Source: Kutzneria buriramensis | GTDB lineage: Bacteria; Actinomycetota; Actinomycetes; Mycobacteriales; Pseudonocardiaceae | Reading direction: 5' to 3' | NCBI RefSeq assembly: GCF_003387475.1 | Contig: NZ_QUNO01000004.1 | Span: 186,001-250,000, forward strand | DNA: 64,000 nt | Shown here: positions 33,469 through 41,583 of the stretch, in pieces | Layout of the letters: every line of letters starts with the position of its first letter | Position numbering within the stretch: the first letter of the stretch is position 1 | Position numbers and translations under genes: made by a program | Notes under the pieces: model-generated | What the model was told of the DNA's origin: nothing | Database searches by the model: none | The model's input: only the letters and a program-made list of their open reading frames with translations

Positions 33469-33756
33469 ATGACCTCTCCCACCCCGTCCCAGGGACCGAC
33501 CCCCGCCTTCTTCGCCCAGGCCGCGATCTCCTTCGGCGTCGCGCTGCTGGCGGTGGGCATCGGCGTGGTGCTGTTGCCCGTCGACCCCTGGATCCGCGCC
33601 TTCCTCGGCGTCGGCATGCTCTACACGGTCACGTCCGCGTTCACGCTGGCCAAGGTGGTGCGCGACCGGCAGGAGGACACGTCGCTCGCGAGCCGCGTGG
33701 ACCGGGCCCGAGTCGACAAGTTGATCGCCGAGCACGATCCGTTCCGGGTCGACTGA
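33469..33756 (+). CDS. YiaA/YiaB-type small membrane protein
   Basis: 95 aa with two membrane helices (about residues 14-36 and 40-60) joined by a short turn (LLPVDPWIRAFLG), matching the YiaAB two-helix domain. The tail is charged (LASRVDRARVDKLIAEHDPF). Family function is unknown, though some members respond to stress. The start lies immediately after a palindrome, so there is no free ribosome site. Confidence 0.7.
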   Translation: MTSPTPSQGPTPAFFAQAAISFGVALLAVGIGVVLLPVDPWIRAFLGVGMLYTVTSAFTLAKVVRDRQEDTSLASRVDRARVDKLIAEHDPFRVD

Positions 33757-33771
33757 TGGCAGACTGGTCTG

Positions 33772-34140
33772 GTGCCCCTGTCGTCCGAGGTCAGGCAGCT
33801 GTGCAAGGCGTTGCTGCCGCCGGGTGAGCAGATCGAGTACGTGTTCCCGGCGCTGTCCGTCGGGCAGCCCGGGATGATCAGCCTGCTCGTTGTCGTCGGC
33901 ACGTCGGGGATCACCCTGCTGGCCTGCAAGTTCTTCCAGCGGCACGTGCCCGAGTCGGTGTGGGCGACCTTCCCGCGGTCGGTCCGGCTGTCGCCGGAGT
34001 GGACGTCGGCGGGCCGGATCATCGAGCTCGGCACGATGCGGCTGGAGATCGACGAGGAATACGTGCCGGTGGCGCGGGCCGCCGACGCGGAGCACGCCGA
34101 TTCGGACTGGCTGCCGCCGGACCCGCTGCCGGATCTGTGA
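33772..34140 (+). CDS. hypothetical protein
   Basis: 122 aa, GTG start. The N-terminal LLPPGEQIEYVFPALSVGQ and following beta-rich segment (ISLLVVVGTSGITLLACKFF) suggest a small PH-like or membrane-associated domain, not assignable with confidence. Acidic tail. It is 15 bp after the YiaA-type gene and 15 bp before a hydrolase gene, so these may be co-transcribed. Confidence 0.55.
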   Translation: MPLSSEVRQLCKALLPPGEQIEYVFPALSVGQPGMISLLVVVGTSGITLLACKFFQRHVPESVWATFPRSVRLSPEWTSAGRIIELGTMRLEIDEEYVPVARAADAEHADSDWLPPDPLPDL

Positions 34141-34155
34141 AGGGACAACACGCCG

Positions 34156-35025
34156 ATGCCGCAATTGACCGCGAACGGGATCTCGCTGGAGTACGACACC
34201 TTCGGCGACCCGGGCCGGCCCGCCCTGCTGCTCGTGATGGGCCTGGGCGCGCAGATGACGCTCTGGGACGAGGAGTTCTGCCAGCTGTTGGCGGACAAGG
34301 GATTCCACGTTATCCGGTTCGACAACCGGGACATCGGCTTGTCTCAGGCGCTCGACGACCTGCCGGTGGACGCGCCGGCCGTGCTGGCCGGCGACGGCTC
34401 CTCCGCGCCGTACAAGCTGTCGGACATGGCCGCCGACGCCGCGGCGCTGCTCACCGAGCTGGGTATCGACCGCGCGCACGTGGTCGGCGCGTCGATGGGC
34501 GGCATGATCGTCCAGGAGCTGCTGATCCGGCACGCCGACCGGCTGCTGTCGGCCTGCTCGATCATGTCCACGACTGGCGACCCCGCGGTCGGCCACTCCA
34601 CGCCGGAGGCGATGGCCGCGCTCCAGGCGCCGGCGCCGCAGACCGCCGAGGAGGCGGGCGAGGCCTCGGTCAAGGCCGCCAAGGCGATCGGCTCGCCCGG
34701 CTTCCCGCTGGACGAGGACAAGGCCCGGGCCCGGGGCATCGCCGCGTTCGAGCGGTCCCGCCGGCCGATGGGCTTCCTCCGCCAGTTCGCGGCGATCATC
34801 GCCTCCGGCGACCGCACCGAGGGACTGCGCACGGTGAAGGTGCCGACGCTGGTCATCCACGGCGAGGGCGACCCGCTGCTGAACGTCTCCGGCGGCAAGG
34901 CGACCGCCGCGGCCATTCCGGACTCGCGGCTGCTGATCATCCCCGGCATGGGCCACGACCTGCCGCCGGGCGCCTGGCCGGAGATCGTCGACGCCATCGC
35001 CGACAACGCCGCCCGCGCGGTCTGA
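34156..35025 (+). CDS. alpha/beta fold hydrolase
   Basis: 289 aa, cytoplasmic. Begins with the beta strands of an epoxide-hydrolase or haloperoxidase-type hydrolase (LEYDTFGDPGRPALLLVMGLG). The nucleophile elbow is GASMGGM with Ser, the acid is in HGEGDPLL, and the His in IPGMGHDLPPGAW. The substrate cannot be predicted. It is in line with the two preceding small genes. Confidence 0.87.
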   Translation: MPQLTANGISLEYDTFGDPGRPALLLVMGLGAQMTLWDEEFCQLLADKGFHVIRFDNRDIGLSQALDDLPVDAPAVLAGDGSSAPYKLSDMAADAAALLTELGIDRAHVVGASMGGMIVQELLIRHADRLLSACSIMSTTGDPAVGHSTPEAMAALQAPAPQTAEEAGEASVKAAKAIGSPGFPLDEDKARARGIAAFERSRRPMGFLRQFAAIIASGDRTEGLRTVKVPTLVIHGEGDPLLNVSGGKATAAAIPDSRLLIIPGMGHDLPPGAWPEIVDAIADNAARAV

Positions 35026-35056
35026 CCGGTTCGACGGGAGATGGCCGCTGACCCCG

Positions 35057-35422
35057 TCAGCGGCCATCCGACATGCGTACCCGCACCACCGTGCCGTCCG
35101 GTGAGGACTGCACCTCCATCACGTCGCACAGCTGGTTGACCAGCCACAGCCCGCGCCCGCCGGGCTGATCGGCCGGCGGCCGGCGCCGTCCCGCCAGCGG
35201 GTCGGTGATCCAGCCGCGGTCGCTGACCTCGCACACCAGCGCCGTGCCCTCCCGCCACATCCGGCATCTGCCGCGCCCGCCGCCGTGCCGGACGCTGTTG
35301 GTGGCGAGCTCGTGCACCGCCAGCACCAGGTCCTCGGTCCGGGTGCGGGCCAGCCCGCAGGCCAGCGCCCGGGCGGTGACCAGGGCCCTGAGCCCGGCCA
35401 GGCCGTCCGGCCCGAAATCCAC
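35057..35422 (-). CDS. anti-sigma/SpoIIAB-type ATP-binding protein
   Basis: 121 aa from the GTG at 35422, the usual size of RsbW-type kinases. HATPase motifs: AVHELATNSVRHGGG (N box), SDRGW, and GGRGLWLVNQL (G2 box). Such proteins bind and phosphorylate anti-anti-sigma factors or sequester sigma factors; no partner gene is adjacent. Longer frames would reach the chitinase promoter and are less likely. Confidence 0.8.
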   Translation of the reverse strand: MDFGPDGLAGLRALVTARALACGLARTRTEDLVLAVHELATNSVRHGGGRGRCRMWREGTALVCEVSDRGWITDPLAGRRRPPADQPGGRGLWLVNQLCDVMEVQSSPDGTVVRVRMSDGR

Positions 35423-35515
35423 CTCGTCGCGCCCGGCCGTGTCGATGGCGGCAACACCTCCCGCGTGCGTGCCTGGAGGGAGTGCCCAGGGCCGTCTCGT
35501 CCCATGCCACCGGTT

Positions 35516-35529
35516 TTGGTCTAGACCTT
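35516..35529. promoter_or_regulatory. DasR-responsive element 1 (dre)
   Basis: A perfect GGTCTAGACC palindrome (35518-35527) matching the DasR consensus core TGGTCTAGACCA. It directly precedes and touches the TTGACA -35 hexamer (35528-35533) of the chitinase promoter. In Streptomyces, DasR represses chitinase and aminosugar genes and is released by GlcN-6-phosphate. Confidence 0.75.
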
Positions 35530-35540
35530 GACACGGAAAA

Positions 35541-35556
35541 TGTGGTCTAGTCCACT
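35541..35556. promoter_or_regulatory. DasR-responsive element 2 (dre)
   Basis: TGTGGTCTAGTCCACT: the core TGGTCTAGTCCA (35543-35554) differs from a perfect DasR site by one central base. It is a direct repeat of the first site, spaced over the -10 region, as in Streptomyces chitinase promoters that carry 12-bp direct repeats. Confidence 0.75.
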
Positions 35557-35592
35557 TTCGGGCACCGCGGATCGCACCCTGTGGAGGCACGC

Positions 35593-37188
35593 ATGACCCG
35601 CAGATCCCTGCTTCACGTGTTAGCCGGTCTCACCGCGACGGCCCTGGTCACGCTGGCGATCGTGGCCCAGCCGGCGACCGGCGCGACGGCCAACCTGGTG
35701 GCCAATCCCGGCTTCGAGTCGGGCCTGTCGAACTGGACGTGCTCCGCGGCGGCCGCCGTCGGATCGCCGACGCACTCCGGCACGGGCGCCGCCGCCGGCA
35801 CGCCGGCCGGCCAGAACTTCGCCCAGTGCAGCCAGCAGATCAGCGTGCAGCCGAACTCGCAGTACTCGCTGTCGGCCTGGGTTCAGGGCAGCTACGTCTA
35901 CCTCGGCGCCACCGGCACCGGCACGACCGATCCGCAGACCTGGACCTCCAGCTCCGCCTGGCAGCAGCTGACCACGTCGTTCACCACCGGCGCGGCCACC
36001 ACCAGCGTCACGATCTACGTGCATGGCTGGTACGGGCAGCCGACCTACTACCTGGACGACGTCTCGCTGACCGGCCCCGCCGGCAACCAGCCACCGCCCA
36101 CCACGACCACAACAACGACGACAACCACCACCACGACGACCACGACCACCGGTCCGACCAGCCCGCCCGGCACCGGGCTTCCCACCCACGCCCTGGTCGG
36201 CTACCTGCACGCCAGTTTCGCCAATGGCTCCGGCTACGAGCCCATCGCCAGCGTGCCGGCCACGTGGAGCGTGATCGACCTGGCCTTCGCCGACTCGCAG
36301 GGCAACGGCAACATCGTCTTCAACCGTTGCTCGGCCAGCGAGTGCGCCGGCGTGGAGAGCGACGCCGACTTCCTGGCCGGTATCAAGGCCCAGCAGGCCA
36401 AGGGCAAGAAGGTGCTGATCTCCATCGGCGGCGCCAACGGCGAGGTGCAGCTGACCTCGGCCGGCGCGGCCACCAACTTCGTCAACTCGGTCAGCGCGAT
36501 CATCGACAAGTGGGGCCTGGACGGCGTCGACATCGACTTCGAGAACCAGTCGCTGTCGCTCCAGGCCGGCGACTCCGACTTCCGGAGCCCGACCACCCCG
36601 GTGATCGTCAACCTGATCTCGGCCCTCAAGCAGCTCAAGACCCGCTATGGCAGCAAGTTCGTGCTGACCATGGCCCCCGAGACGTTCTTCGTGCAGCTGG
36701 GCTACCAGTTCTACGGCCCCGGCCCGAACAACGCCCAGGACCCGCGCGCCGGCGCCTTCCTGCCGGTGATCTACGCCCTGCGCGACTCGCTGAGCCTGCT
36801 CACCGTCCAGGACTACAACTCGGGGCCGATCATGGGCCTGGACAACCAGTACCACCAGATGGGCGGCGCGGACTTCCACATCGCCATGACCGACATGCTG
36901 CTCACCGGCTTCCCGGTGGCCGGCAACACGTCACGGATGTTCCCGGCGCTGAGCCCCGGCCAGGTCGCCATCGGCGTGCCGGCCAACCAGAACGCCGGCA
37001 ACGGCTGGATCCCCACCGGCACCCTCGACCAGGCCCTGGACTGCCTGACCAAGAACACCAGCTGCGGGGGTTATGCCGTGCACGGCAAGCATCCCGACCT
37101 TCGCGGCCTGATGACCTGGTCCATCAACTGGGATAAGTTCAACAACTGGGAGTTCGCCAACAACTTCAGCTCGTACTTCGGCGGCTGA
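35593..37188 (+). CDS. secreted GH18 chitinase with carbohydrate-binding domain
   Basis: 531 aa from an ATG with GGAGG upstream. A signal peptide (cleaved near PATGA) is followed by a beta-sandwich binding domain (NLVANPGFESGLSNWTC start; residues about 35-163), a Thr-rich linker (about 169-186), and the GH18 barrel. The catalytic motif DGVDIDFE has Asp310, Asp313, Asp315 and the acid Glu317. It degrades chitin outside the cell. Two DasR sites overlap its promoter. A TTA codon occurs at 35620. Closest to ChiC/ChiD-type actinomycete enzymes; ends with a hairpin. Confidence 0.93.
   Translation: MTRRSLLHVLAGLTATALVTLAIVAQPATGATANLVANPGFESGLSNWTCSAAAAVGSPTHSGTGAAAGTPAGQNFAQCSQQISVQPNSQYSLSAWVQGSYVYLGATGTGTTDPQTWTSSSAWQQLTTSFTTGAATTSVTIYVHGWYGQPTYYLDDVSLTGPAGNQPPPTTTTTTTTTTTTTTTTTGPTSPPGTGLPTHALVGYLHASFANGSGYEPIASVPATWSVIDLAFADSQGNGNIVFNRCSASECAGVESDADFLAGIKAQQAKGKKVLISIGGANGEVQLTSAGAATNFVNSVSAIIDKWGLDGVDIDFENQSLSLQAGDSDFRSPTTPVIVNLISALKQLKTRYGSKFVLTMAPETFFVQLGYQFYGPGPNNAQDPRAGAFLPVIYALRDSLSLLTVQDYNSGPIMGLDNQYHQMGGADFHIAMTDMLLTGFPVAGNTSRMFPALSPGQVAIGVPANQNAGNGWIPTGTLDQALDCLTKNTSCGGYAVHGKHPDLRGLMTWSINWDKFNNWEFANNFSSYFGG
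36093..36150 (+). repeat. Thr-codon linker repeat in chitinase
   Basis: A run of threonine codons (ACC/ACG/ACA) encoding about 18 threonines between the binding and catalytic domains. It is a flexible, probably glycosylated linker and a site prone to slippage. Confidence 0.85.
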
Positions 37189-37194
37189 GCCCAC

Positions 37195-37235
37195 CCTCCT
37201 GTGGTGGGGTTCGACGCCGGCTCCACCACAGGAGG
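37195..37235. terminator. 13-bp hairpin after chitinase, overlapping next RBS
   Basis: Perfect 13-bp arms (CCTCCTGTGGTGG at 37195-37207 and CCACCACAGGAGG at 37223-37235) with a 15-base loop. The right arm contains the AGGAGG ribosome site of the next gene, so the structure may terminate the chitinase message and also occlude that site. Confidence 0.75.
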
Positions 37236-37240
37236 CCGTC

Positions 37241-37570
37241 ATCAGCAAGGGTGAGTTGCTCGCGGAGGGCTGGATCCTGGCCCAGAACGCGAAGGCGTTC
37301 GTCGAGGTCGCCAGCACGTTCGCCGGTCAGCAACTCGAGGACGGCGACTGGCGCAATGTCGACCTCGGCCTGATGACCAGCGACTCCACCGCCCAGGACG
37401 GCTGGTACGAGTTCCCCCTCGAGGGCGACTCCGACGTCACCCTCGCCTTCGCCACCAGCCCCGGCACCGAGGTCCTCTCCGTCCGAGTCTGGGGCAACGG
37501 CTTCAGCGACCTGGCCATCCGTTTCGAAACCGCCTTCATGATCTTCGGCATCTACCGAATCGAAGTCTGA
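37241..37570 (+). CDS. hypothetical acidic protein, start codon uncertain
   Basis: About 104-109 aa. The product (LAEGWILAQNAKAFVEVAS, then beta-rich LGLMTSDSTAQDGWYEF and SVRVWGNGFSDLAIRFET) is well conserved in style but not recognised. The only good ribosome site, AGGAGG, sits 5 bases before ATC at 37241. The nearest canonical start is TTG at 37256, with only a weak site. Initiation at ATC or at TTG are both possible. It stands between chitinase and tRNA-Gly. Confidence 0.6.
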   Translation: MSKGELLAEGWILAQNAKAFVEVASTFAGQQLEDGDWRNVDLGLMTSDSTAQDGWYEFPLEGDSDVTLAFATSPGTEVLSVRVWGNGFSDLAIRFETAFMIFGIYRIEV

Positions 37571-37831
37571 AGAGGACAGGGAAGGCCGGGGACACCGAGG
37601 GGCTGGCGGGAAATAGGGGAAGGGAAGGAAACCGGGCCCTACAGGCTCGGCGGCCAGGTGGGAGAAGGTGCCCAAAGGGACTTGAACACCATGCTCGACC
37701 CGGCAGATGACCGACAGGCAGCCGAACCCACCGGTGGTCCAGTGCGTGGGGGGGCTCGGGGGGCTCGGCCCCCAAAATAAACGGCGAGGGACGCGGTTCG
37801 CGCTTTCCGCGAACACACGTCCCCCATCCCG
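37571..37831. other. non-coding stretch beside tRNA-Gly
   Basis: No credible gene. It holds a perfect 7-bp stem (GTTCGCG, 37796-37814) and a GGGGGC-TCG-GCCCCC stem near 37760, both plausible terminators for the tRNA on the minus strand. No att-like duplication of the tRNA end is visible. Confidence 0.5.
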
Positions 37832-37904
37832 AGCGGACGACGAGACTCGAACTCGCGACCCTCACCTTGGCAAGGTGATGCGCTACCAACTGCGCTACGT
37901 CCGC
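37832..37904 (-). tRNA. tRNA-Gly (anticodon GCC)
   Basis: 73 bases. Reading the minus strand, the acceptor GCGGACG pairs with CGTCCGC, discriminator base T, D-arm AGCGCAGTTGGTAGCGC, anticodon stem TCACC/GGTGA around loop TTGCCAA (anticodon GCC), and T-arm with GTTCGAGTC. All four arms pair. CCA is not encoded. Confidence 0.95.
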
Positions 37905-37953
37905 ATGGTGTTGCTGTTGTGGGCACAGCATATCCCATGCCGGGGAGGGCTTT

Positions 37954-38340
37954 TCAAGCGGGGTGGTCGGCCACCCCGAGCAGCCGGTCGACCTCGGCTA
38001 ACTTGTCGGCGGGCAGGCGCCATTCCCACAGGGGGCGGACCTGGGACATGACCTCGGCGGGCAGTCGGGCGGCGACCTGGTGGCGGAGGTCCCAGTCGTC
38101 GAAGACGTGCTCGTAGAAGCTGACGACGGCGGCGTTGGACAGGAACCGGCCGGGTTGTTCGAAGCACCAGCGGGCGAAGCCGTAGGACCGGTCGAGCAGC
38201 TCGACGTCGCCGGTGCGGTGCGCCTCGAGGGCGAGCTGCAGCACCTCGAACAGGAACACATGGCAGGACCAGGAGTCGCGGTCGAGGAAGGGACGCAGTT
38301 CGGGGAACTGCGCCGAAGCTTCTCCACGCCACTCCACCAC
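37954..38340 (-). CDS. conserved hypothetical helical protein
   Basis: 128 aa, soluble and mostly helical: MVEWRGEASAQFPELRPFLD, then GDVELLDRSYGFARWCFEQPG and VSFYEHVFDDWD. The pattern resembles the DUF7674-like family of small actinobacterial proteins often found near contact-dependent or immunity genes, but the match is from memory and no partner is present. It lies just upstream of tRNA-Gly on the same strand. Confidence 0.65.
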   Translation of the reverse strand: MVEWRGEASAQFPELRPFLDRDSWSCHVFLFEVLQLALEAHRTGDVELLDRSYGFARWCFEQPGRFLSNAAVVSFYEHVFDDWDLRHQVAARLPAEVMSQVRPLWEWRLPADKLAEVDRLLGVADHPA

Positions 38341-38580
38341 GGCTGAAGGTTACTGGAGCGCGAGCCGTCGGTGGACGGGACCGTGACCAGCTGACGCCGA
38401 GCCGTGACCGGGCCGACACCAGGCGTTATTACGGCTGGCTGAGGCCAATCGGCGGTATCAGCGGTGGTGAGCGACCTTGTAAGAACGACTCAGGTTGTCC
38501 TGATCCTGTTACGTTTGGTTACACCTGTTCGTGGGATTATCGTCACCCACTCGGTGGCGTCGGCTGGGGAGGGGGCGGGG

Positions 38581-40071
38581 ATGGCAGAGTTCAGCCGCCC
38601 GGCGTCGGCGGGAGCCGACGATGACCAAGCCCTGCTCGACAGACTCCGCGCGGGCGACGACAGCGCCTTCGGCCAGCTGTTCTCCCGGCACGCCGACGCG
38701 GTCCGCCGGTTCGCGATGCAGCAGGTGCGGGACGCCGCGGAGGCCGACGACCTGACCGCGGAGGCGTTCTTCCGGGTGTTGCAGGCGGTGCGCCGCGGCA
38801 ACGGCCCCACCGACCACGTGCGGACGTACCTGCTGACGGTGGCGCGCCGGGTGTCGTGGGAGTGGAGCGCCCGTCGGCGCGACGTGCCAGTGGAGGACGA
38901 GGAGCTGGACCGCCGGGTCGAGCCGTACACGGACAACTCGTCCCGGCTGGCCGAGAGCACGCTGATCAGCCAGGCCTTCAGCAGCCTGCCGGAGCGCTGG
39001 CGGACGGTGCTGTGGCAGGTCGAGGTGGAGGGTGAGCGGCCGGCCGTGGTCGCCCCGCACTTCGGGCTGAGCGCCAACGCCACCGCCGCGCTGGCCCGCC
39101 GGGCGCGCGACGGCCTGCGCGCGGCCTACCTCCAGGCCCATCTGACCCAGGACTTCGGCGCGACGGCCTGCCAGTCGGTGCGGGACAAGCTCGGCGGCTA
39201 CACCGCCGGCACCGTGAAGGGCCTCGAGGGCCGCCGGATCAAGGCCCACCTGCGCGGCTGCGTCCAGTGCAAGACGCTCCAGGGCGAGCTGCGGGAGGTC
39301 TGCTCGGCGCTGCGGGCCCACGCCGGCGCGCTGGTGCCGCTGGTCAGCCTCGGCGCGACCGCCGCGCTCGCTGCTCACAGCGGATTCGGCGCGACCGCCG
39401 CCGTCAGCAAGGGGGCGCTGCTGGCGACCCGGGTGAAGCTCGCGCTGACGGCCAGCTCGGTCGCCGCGGTCGGCGTGTTCGGCATCGCCATCGGGCCGCT
39501 CCTGTCGCACTCCTCGGAGGCGATGCCCGACCACAGCGACCACCAGGTCGTCGCCACCTACTGCGCGACGCCGTCGACCCAGCCGTCCAAGGGCGGCACG
39601 CCCGCGCCGGGTACGCCCACCTCGGCCACGCAGGTGCCGACGAACACGTTCACGAGCGCCCGCGCCGCCTCGGGTCAGTTCCAGGCGGCCGAGGGCGCGA
39701 AGACGGCGTTCTTCCCGCAGCACTCCGGCGGCCCGAACGGCGGGCAGCAGCAGACGGACGCCGCCACCCCGCCGGCGGACGGCACGCAGTCCGACGTCAC
39801 CACGACGCCGGACACGACGACCCCCACCGGGCGGACCCTTCAGGACCCGACCAACGGCACGAAGCCGACCGACACGATGGACGTGATCAGCGGCAGCTCG
39901 ACGCCGACGACCACCACCCCGGTGCCGAAGAAGACGGTGCAGACCATCACGCCGACGCCGAGCGACCCGACGACGGCCGCGACCACGACCACCACCACGC
40001 CGCCGACCACCAAGTCCGGCACGCCGGACAAGGACACGACCAGCGCCACCGCCCCGCGAAAACCCCAGTGA
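38581..40071 (+). CDS. ECF sigma factor fused to zinc-type anti-sigma domain, membrane helix and Thr/Pro tail
   Basis: 496 aa from the ATG at 38581, after a GGAGGGGG site. Domains: sigma-2 (about 25-95, with DDLTAEAFFRVLQ), sigma-4 (about 125-185, SLPERWRTVLWQVEVEG), a putative zinc-binding anti-sigma-like motif HLRGCVQC (His223, Cys227, Cys230; Cys197 upstream), a membrane helix at about 288-306, then 190 exterior residues very rich in Thr, Pro and Ser. The sigma domain would thus be tethered to the membrane with a surface tail. Release probably needs proteolysis or a conformational signal. Frames upstream of 38581 lack a good start. Confidence 0.85.
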   Translation: MAEFSRPASAGADDDQALLDRLRAGDDSAFGQLFSRHADAVRRFAMQQVRDAAEADDLTAEAFFRVLQAVRRGNGPTDHVRTYLLTVARRVSWEWSARRRDVPVEDEELDRRVEPYTDNSSRLAESTLISQAFSSLPERWRTVLWQVEVEGERPAVVAPHFGLSANATAALARRARDGLRAAYLQAHLTQDFGATACQSVRDKLGGYTAGTVKGLEGRRIKAHLRGCVQCKTLQGELREVCSALRAHAGALVPLVSLGATAALAAHSGFGATAAVSKGALLATRVKLALTASSVAAVGVFGIAIGPLLSHSSEAMPDHSDHQVVATYCATPSTQPSKGGTPAPGTPTSATQVPTNTFTSARAASGQFQAAEGAKTAFFPQHSGGPNGGQQQTDAATPPADGTQSDVTTTPDTTTPTGRTLQDPTNGTKPTDTMDVISGSSTPTTTTPVPKKTVQTITPTPSDPTTAATTTTTTPPTTKSGTPDKDTTSATAPRKPQ

Positions 40072-40193
40072 GCGGACCAGACGTCGTAGCGTCACAATTG
40101 TCGGGTGCAAAGGTTCACCCGCCGGGTCCAGCCCACTAGCGATACCGTGAACACACGCTCCGGTGACCGGTTCGCGATCGCGAGGAGGCGGGG

Positions 40194-40631
40194 ATGACGC
40201 GGTTGGTACGGGGTGCCGACGGCCGGATGTGGACCGTTCGCGGTCGCATGTCCTGGGCCAACATGGACGGCGCCGACGACTTCGAGCACGACGTGGCCGG
40301 CGGCCACGGCCCGGGCATCGGCATGATCAGCATCCTGGTCATCCTGACCATCGTGCTGCTGGTCTGGCGGCCGGCCGGCGTGGTCGTCCCGGGCTGGCTG
40401 ATCCTCGCGTTGGTGCTGCTGTTCCTGTTCTTCCCGGCCCGCTGGGCGCTGCGCCGGCCGTGGACGATCGTCGCCGAGACCCCCGGCGACCTGGACGAAC
40501 ACCCGCCGGAGCGCTGGGTCGGCACCGTGCGCGGCGTGTTCAACGTGCGGCAGGAGACCAGCAAGGTCGCGCGTAACATCGAGGTGTACTCCCTGCCCAA
40601 CGTGGACGGGCCGCTGCAACCGGTGGACTAG
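40194..40631 (+). CDS. small membrane protein upstream of fpg/nei
   Basis: 145 aa with two adjacent helices (about residues 42-60 and 66-84) and a cytoplasmic tail ending in SLPNVDGPLQPVD. The post-helix region WTIVAETPGDLDEHPPERWVGTVRG is a pattern I associate with a conserved actinobacterial family of unknown function. It is 3 bp before the DNA glycosylase gene and probably co-transcribed with it. Confidence 0.7.
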   Translation: MTRLVRGADGRMWTVRGRMSWANMDGADDFEHDVAGGHGPGIGMISILVILTIVLLVWRPAGVVVPGWLILALVLLFLFFPARWALRRPWTIVAETPGDLDEHPPERWVGTVRGVFNVRQETSKVARNIEVYSLPNVDGPLQPVD

Positions 40632-40634
40632 CCC

Positions 40635-41498
40635 TTGCCTGAACTGCCCGAGGTCGAAGCGCTCGCGCACCACCTGCGCGAGTTCGCTGTCGGCCGCACG
40701 GTGGCGCGGGTGGACGTGGCGTCGCTGTCGGTGCTCAAGACGGCCAGCCCGCCGTGGACCGACCTGCACGGTCGGGAGGTCACCGGCGCCGGCCGCCACG
40801 GCAAGCACCTGGACCTGGACTGCGACGGGCTGCACCTGATCGTGCACCTGGCCCGTGCCGGCTGGCTGCGCTGGGCCAACACGCTGTCGGCCGCCCCGCC
40901 CAAGCCCGGCAAGGGGCCGCTGGCGCTGCGCGTGCACCTCGGGCCGCCGGGGCAGGGGCCGGGCTTCGACCTGACCGAGGCCGGCACCAAGAAGGGCCTG
41001 GCGGTGTGGATCGTCAAGGACCCGGCGGAGGTGCCGAGCATCGCCCGGCTCGGCCCGGACGCCCTGTCGCTGGACCGGGACGCGCTGGCCGCGCTGTTCA
41101 GGGGCCGCACCGAGCGGCTCAAGACCGCCCTGACCGACCAGACCCTGCTCGCCGGCGTCGGCAACGCCTACTCCGACGAGATCATGCACACCGCCCAGCT
41201 CTCGCCCTACGCGACCGCCGGCAAGCTCGACGACAACGCCCTGGACCGGCTGCACTCGGCGCTGCACAGCGTGCTCACCGACGCCGTGACCCGGTCGGTG
41301 GGCCAGGGCTCGGCCACGTTGAAGGGCGAGAAGCGCTCCGGCCTGCGGGTGCACGCCCGGACCGGGCTGCCCTGCCCGGTCTGTGGCGACACCGTCCGCG
41401 AGGTCTCCTTCGCGGACAAGTCGTTCCAGTACTGCCCGACCTGCCAGACCGGCGGCAAGCCGCTGGCCGACCGCCGGCTGTCGAGGCTACTCAAGTAA
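40635..41498 (+). CDS. Fpg/Nei family DNA glycosylase
   Basis: 287 aa, TTG start. The N terminus is PELPEVE once the Met is removed, exposing the catalytic Pro2 with Glu3. The helix-two-turn-helix is at LTDQTLLAGVGNAYSDEI, and the C-terminal zinc finger is CPVCGD...CPTC. It removes oxidised bases and cleaves the abasic site. The Fpg/Nei split cannot be settled here, although the short length and CPVC finger fit the Nei1/MutM-like group of actinobacteria. Confidence 0.92.
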   Translation: MPELPEVEALAHHLREFAVGRTVARVDVASLSVLKTASPPWTDLHGREVTGAGRHGKHLDLDCDGLHLIVHLARAGWLRWANTLSAAPPKPGKGPLALRVHLGPPGQGPGFDLTEAGTKKGLAVWIVKDPAEVPSIARLGPDALSLDRDALAALFRGRTERLKTALTDQTLLAGVGNAYSDEIMHTAQLSPYATAGKLDDNALDRLHSALHSVLTDAVTRSVGQGSATLKGEKRSGLRVHARTGLPCPVCGDTVREVSFADKSFQYCPTCQTGGKPLADRRLSRLLK

Positions 41499-41520
41499 CC
41501 ACCCACCAGCCGCCATTTCC

Positions 41521-41573
41521 GCCACATGCGCTTCCTATGTGGCGCCAGATGACAAGTAGGAAGCGCATGTGGC
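41521..41573. terminator. 17-bp bidirectional hairpin with competing inner stem
   Basis: Perfect 17-bp arms (41521-41537 and 41557-41573) around a 19-base loop, between convergent fpg/nei and lutC. The left arm can instead pair its first 7 bases GCCACAT with ATGTGGC at 41537-41543. It probably terminates both operons. Confidence 0.75.
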
Positions 41574-41583
41574 ACAAAGCTGG

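Noticed and set aside
37660-37700. tRNA T-arm-like sequence near tRNA-Gly (GACTTGAAC)
   Set aside because: The required T-stem and acceptor pairing do not form, and there is no duplication of tRNA-Gly to suggest an attachment site.
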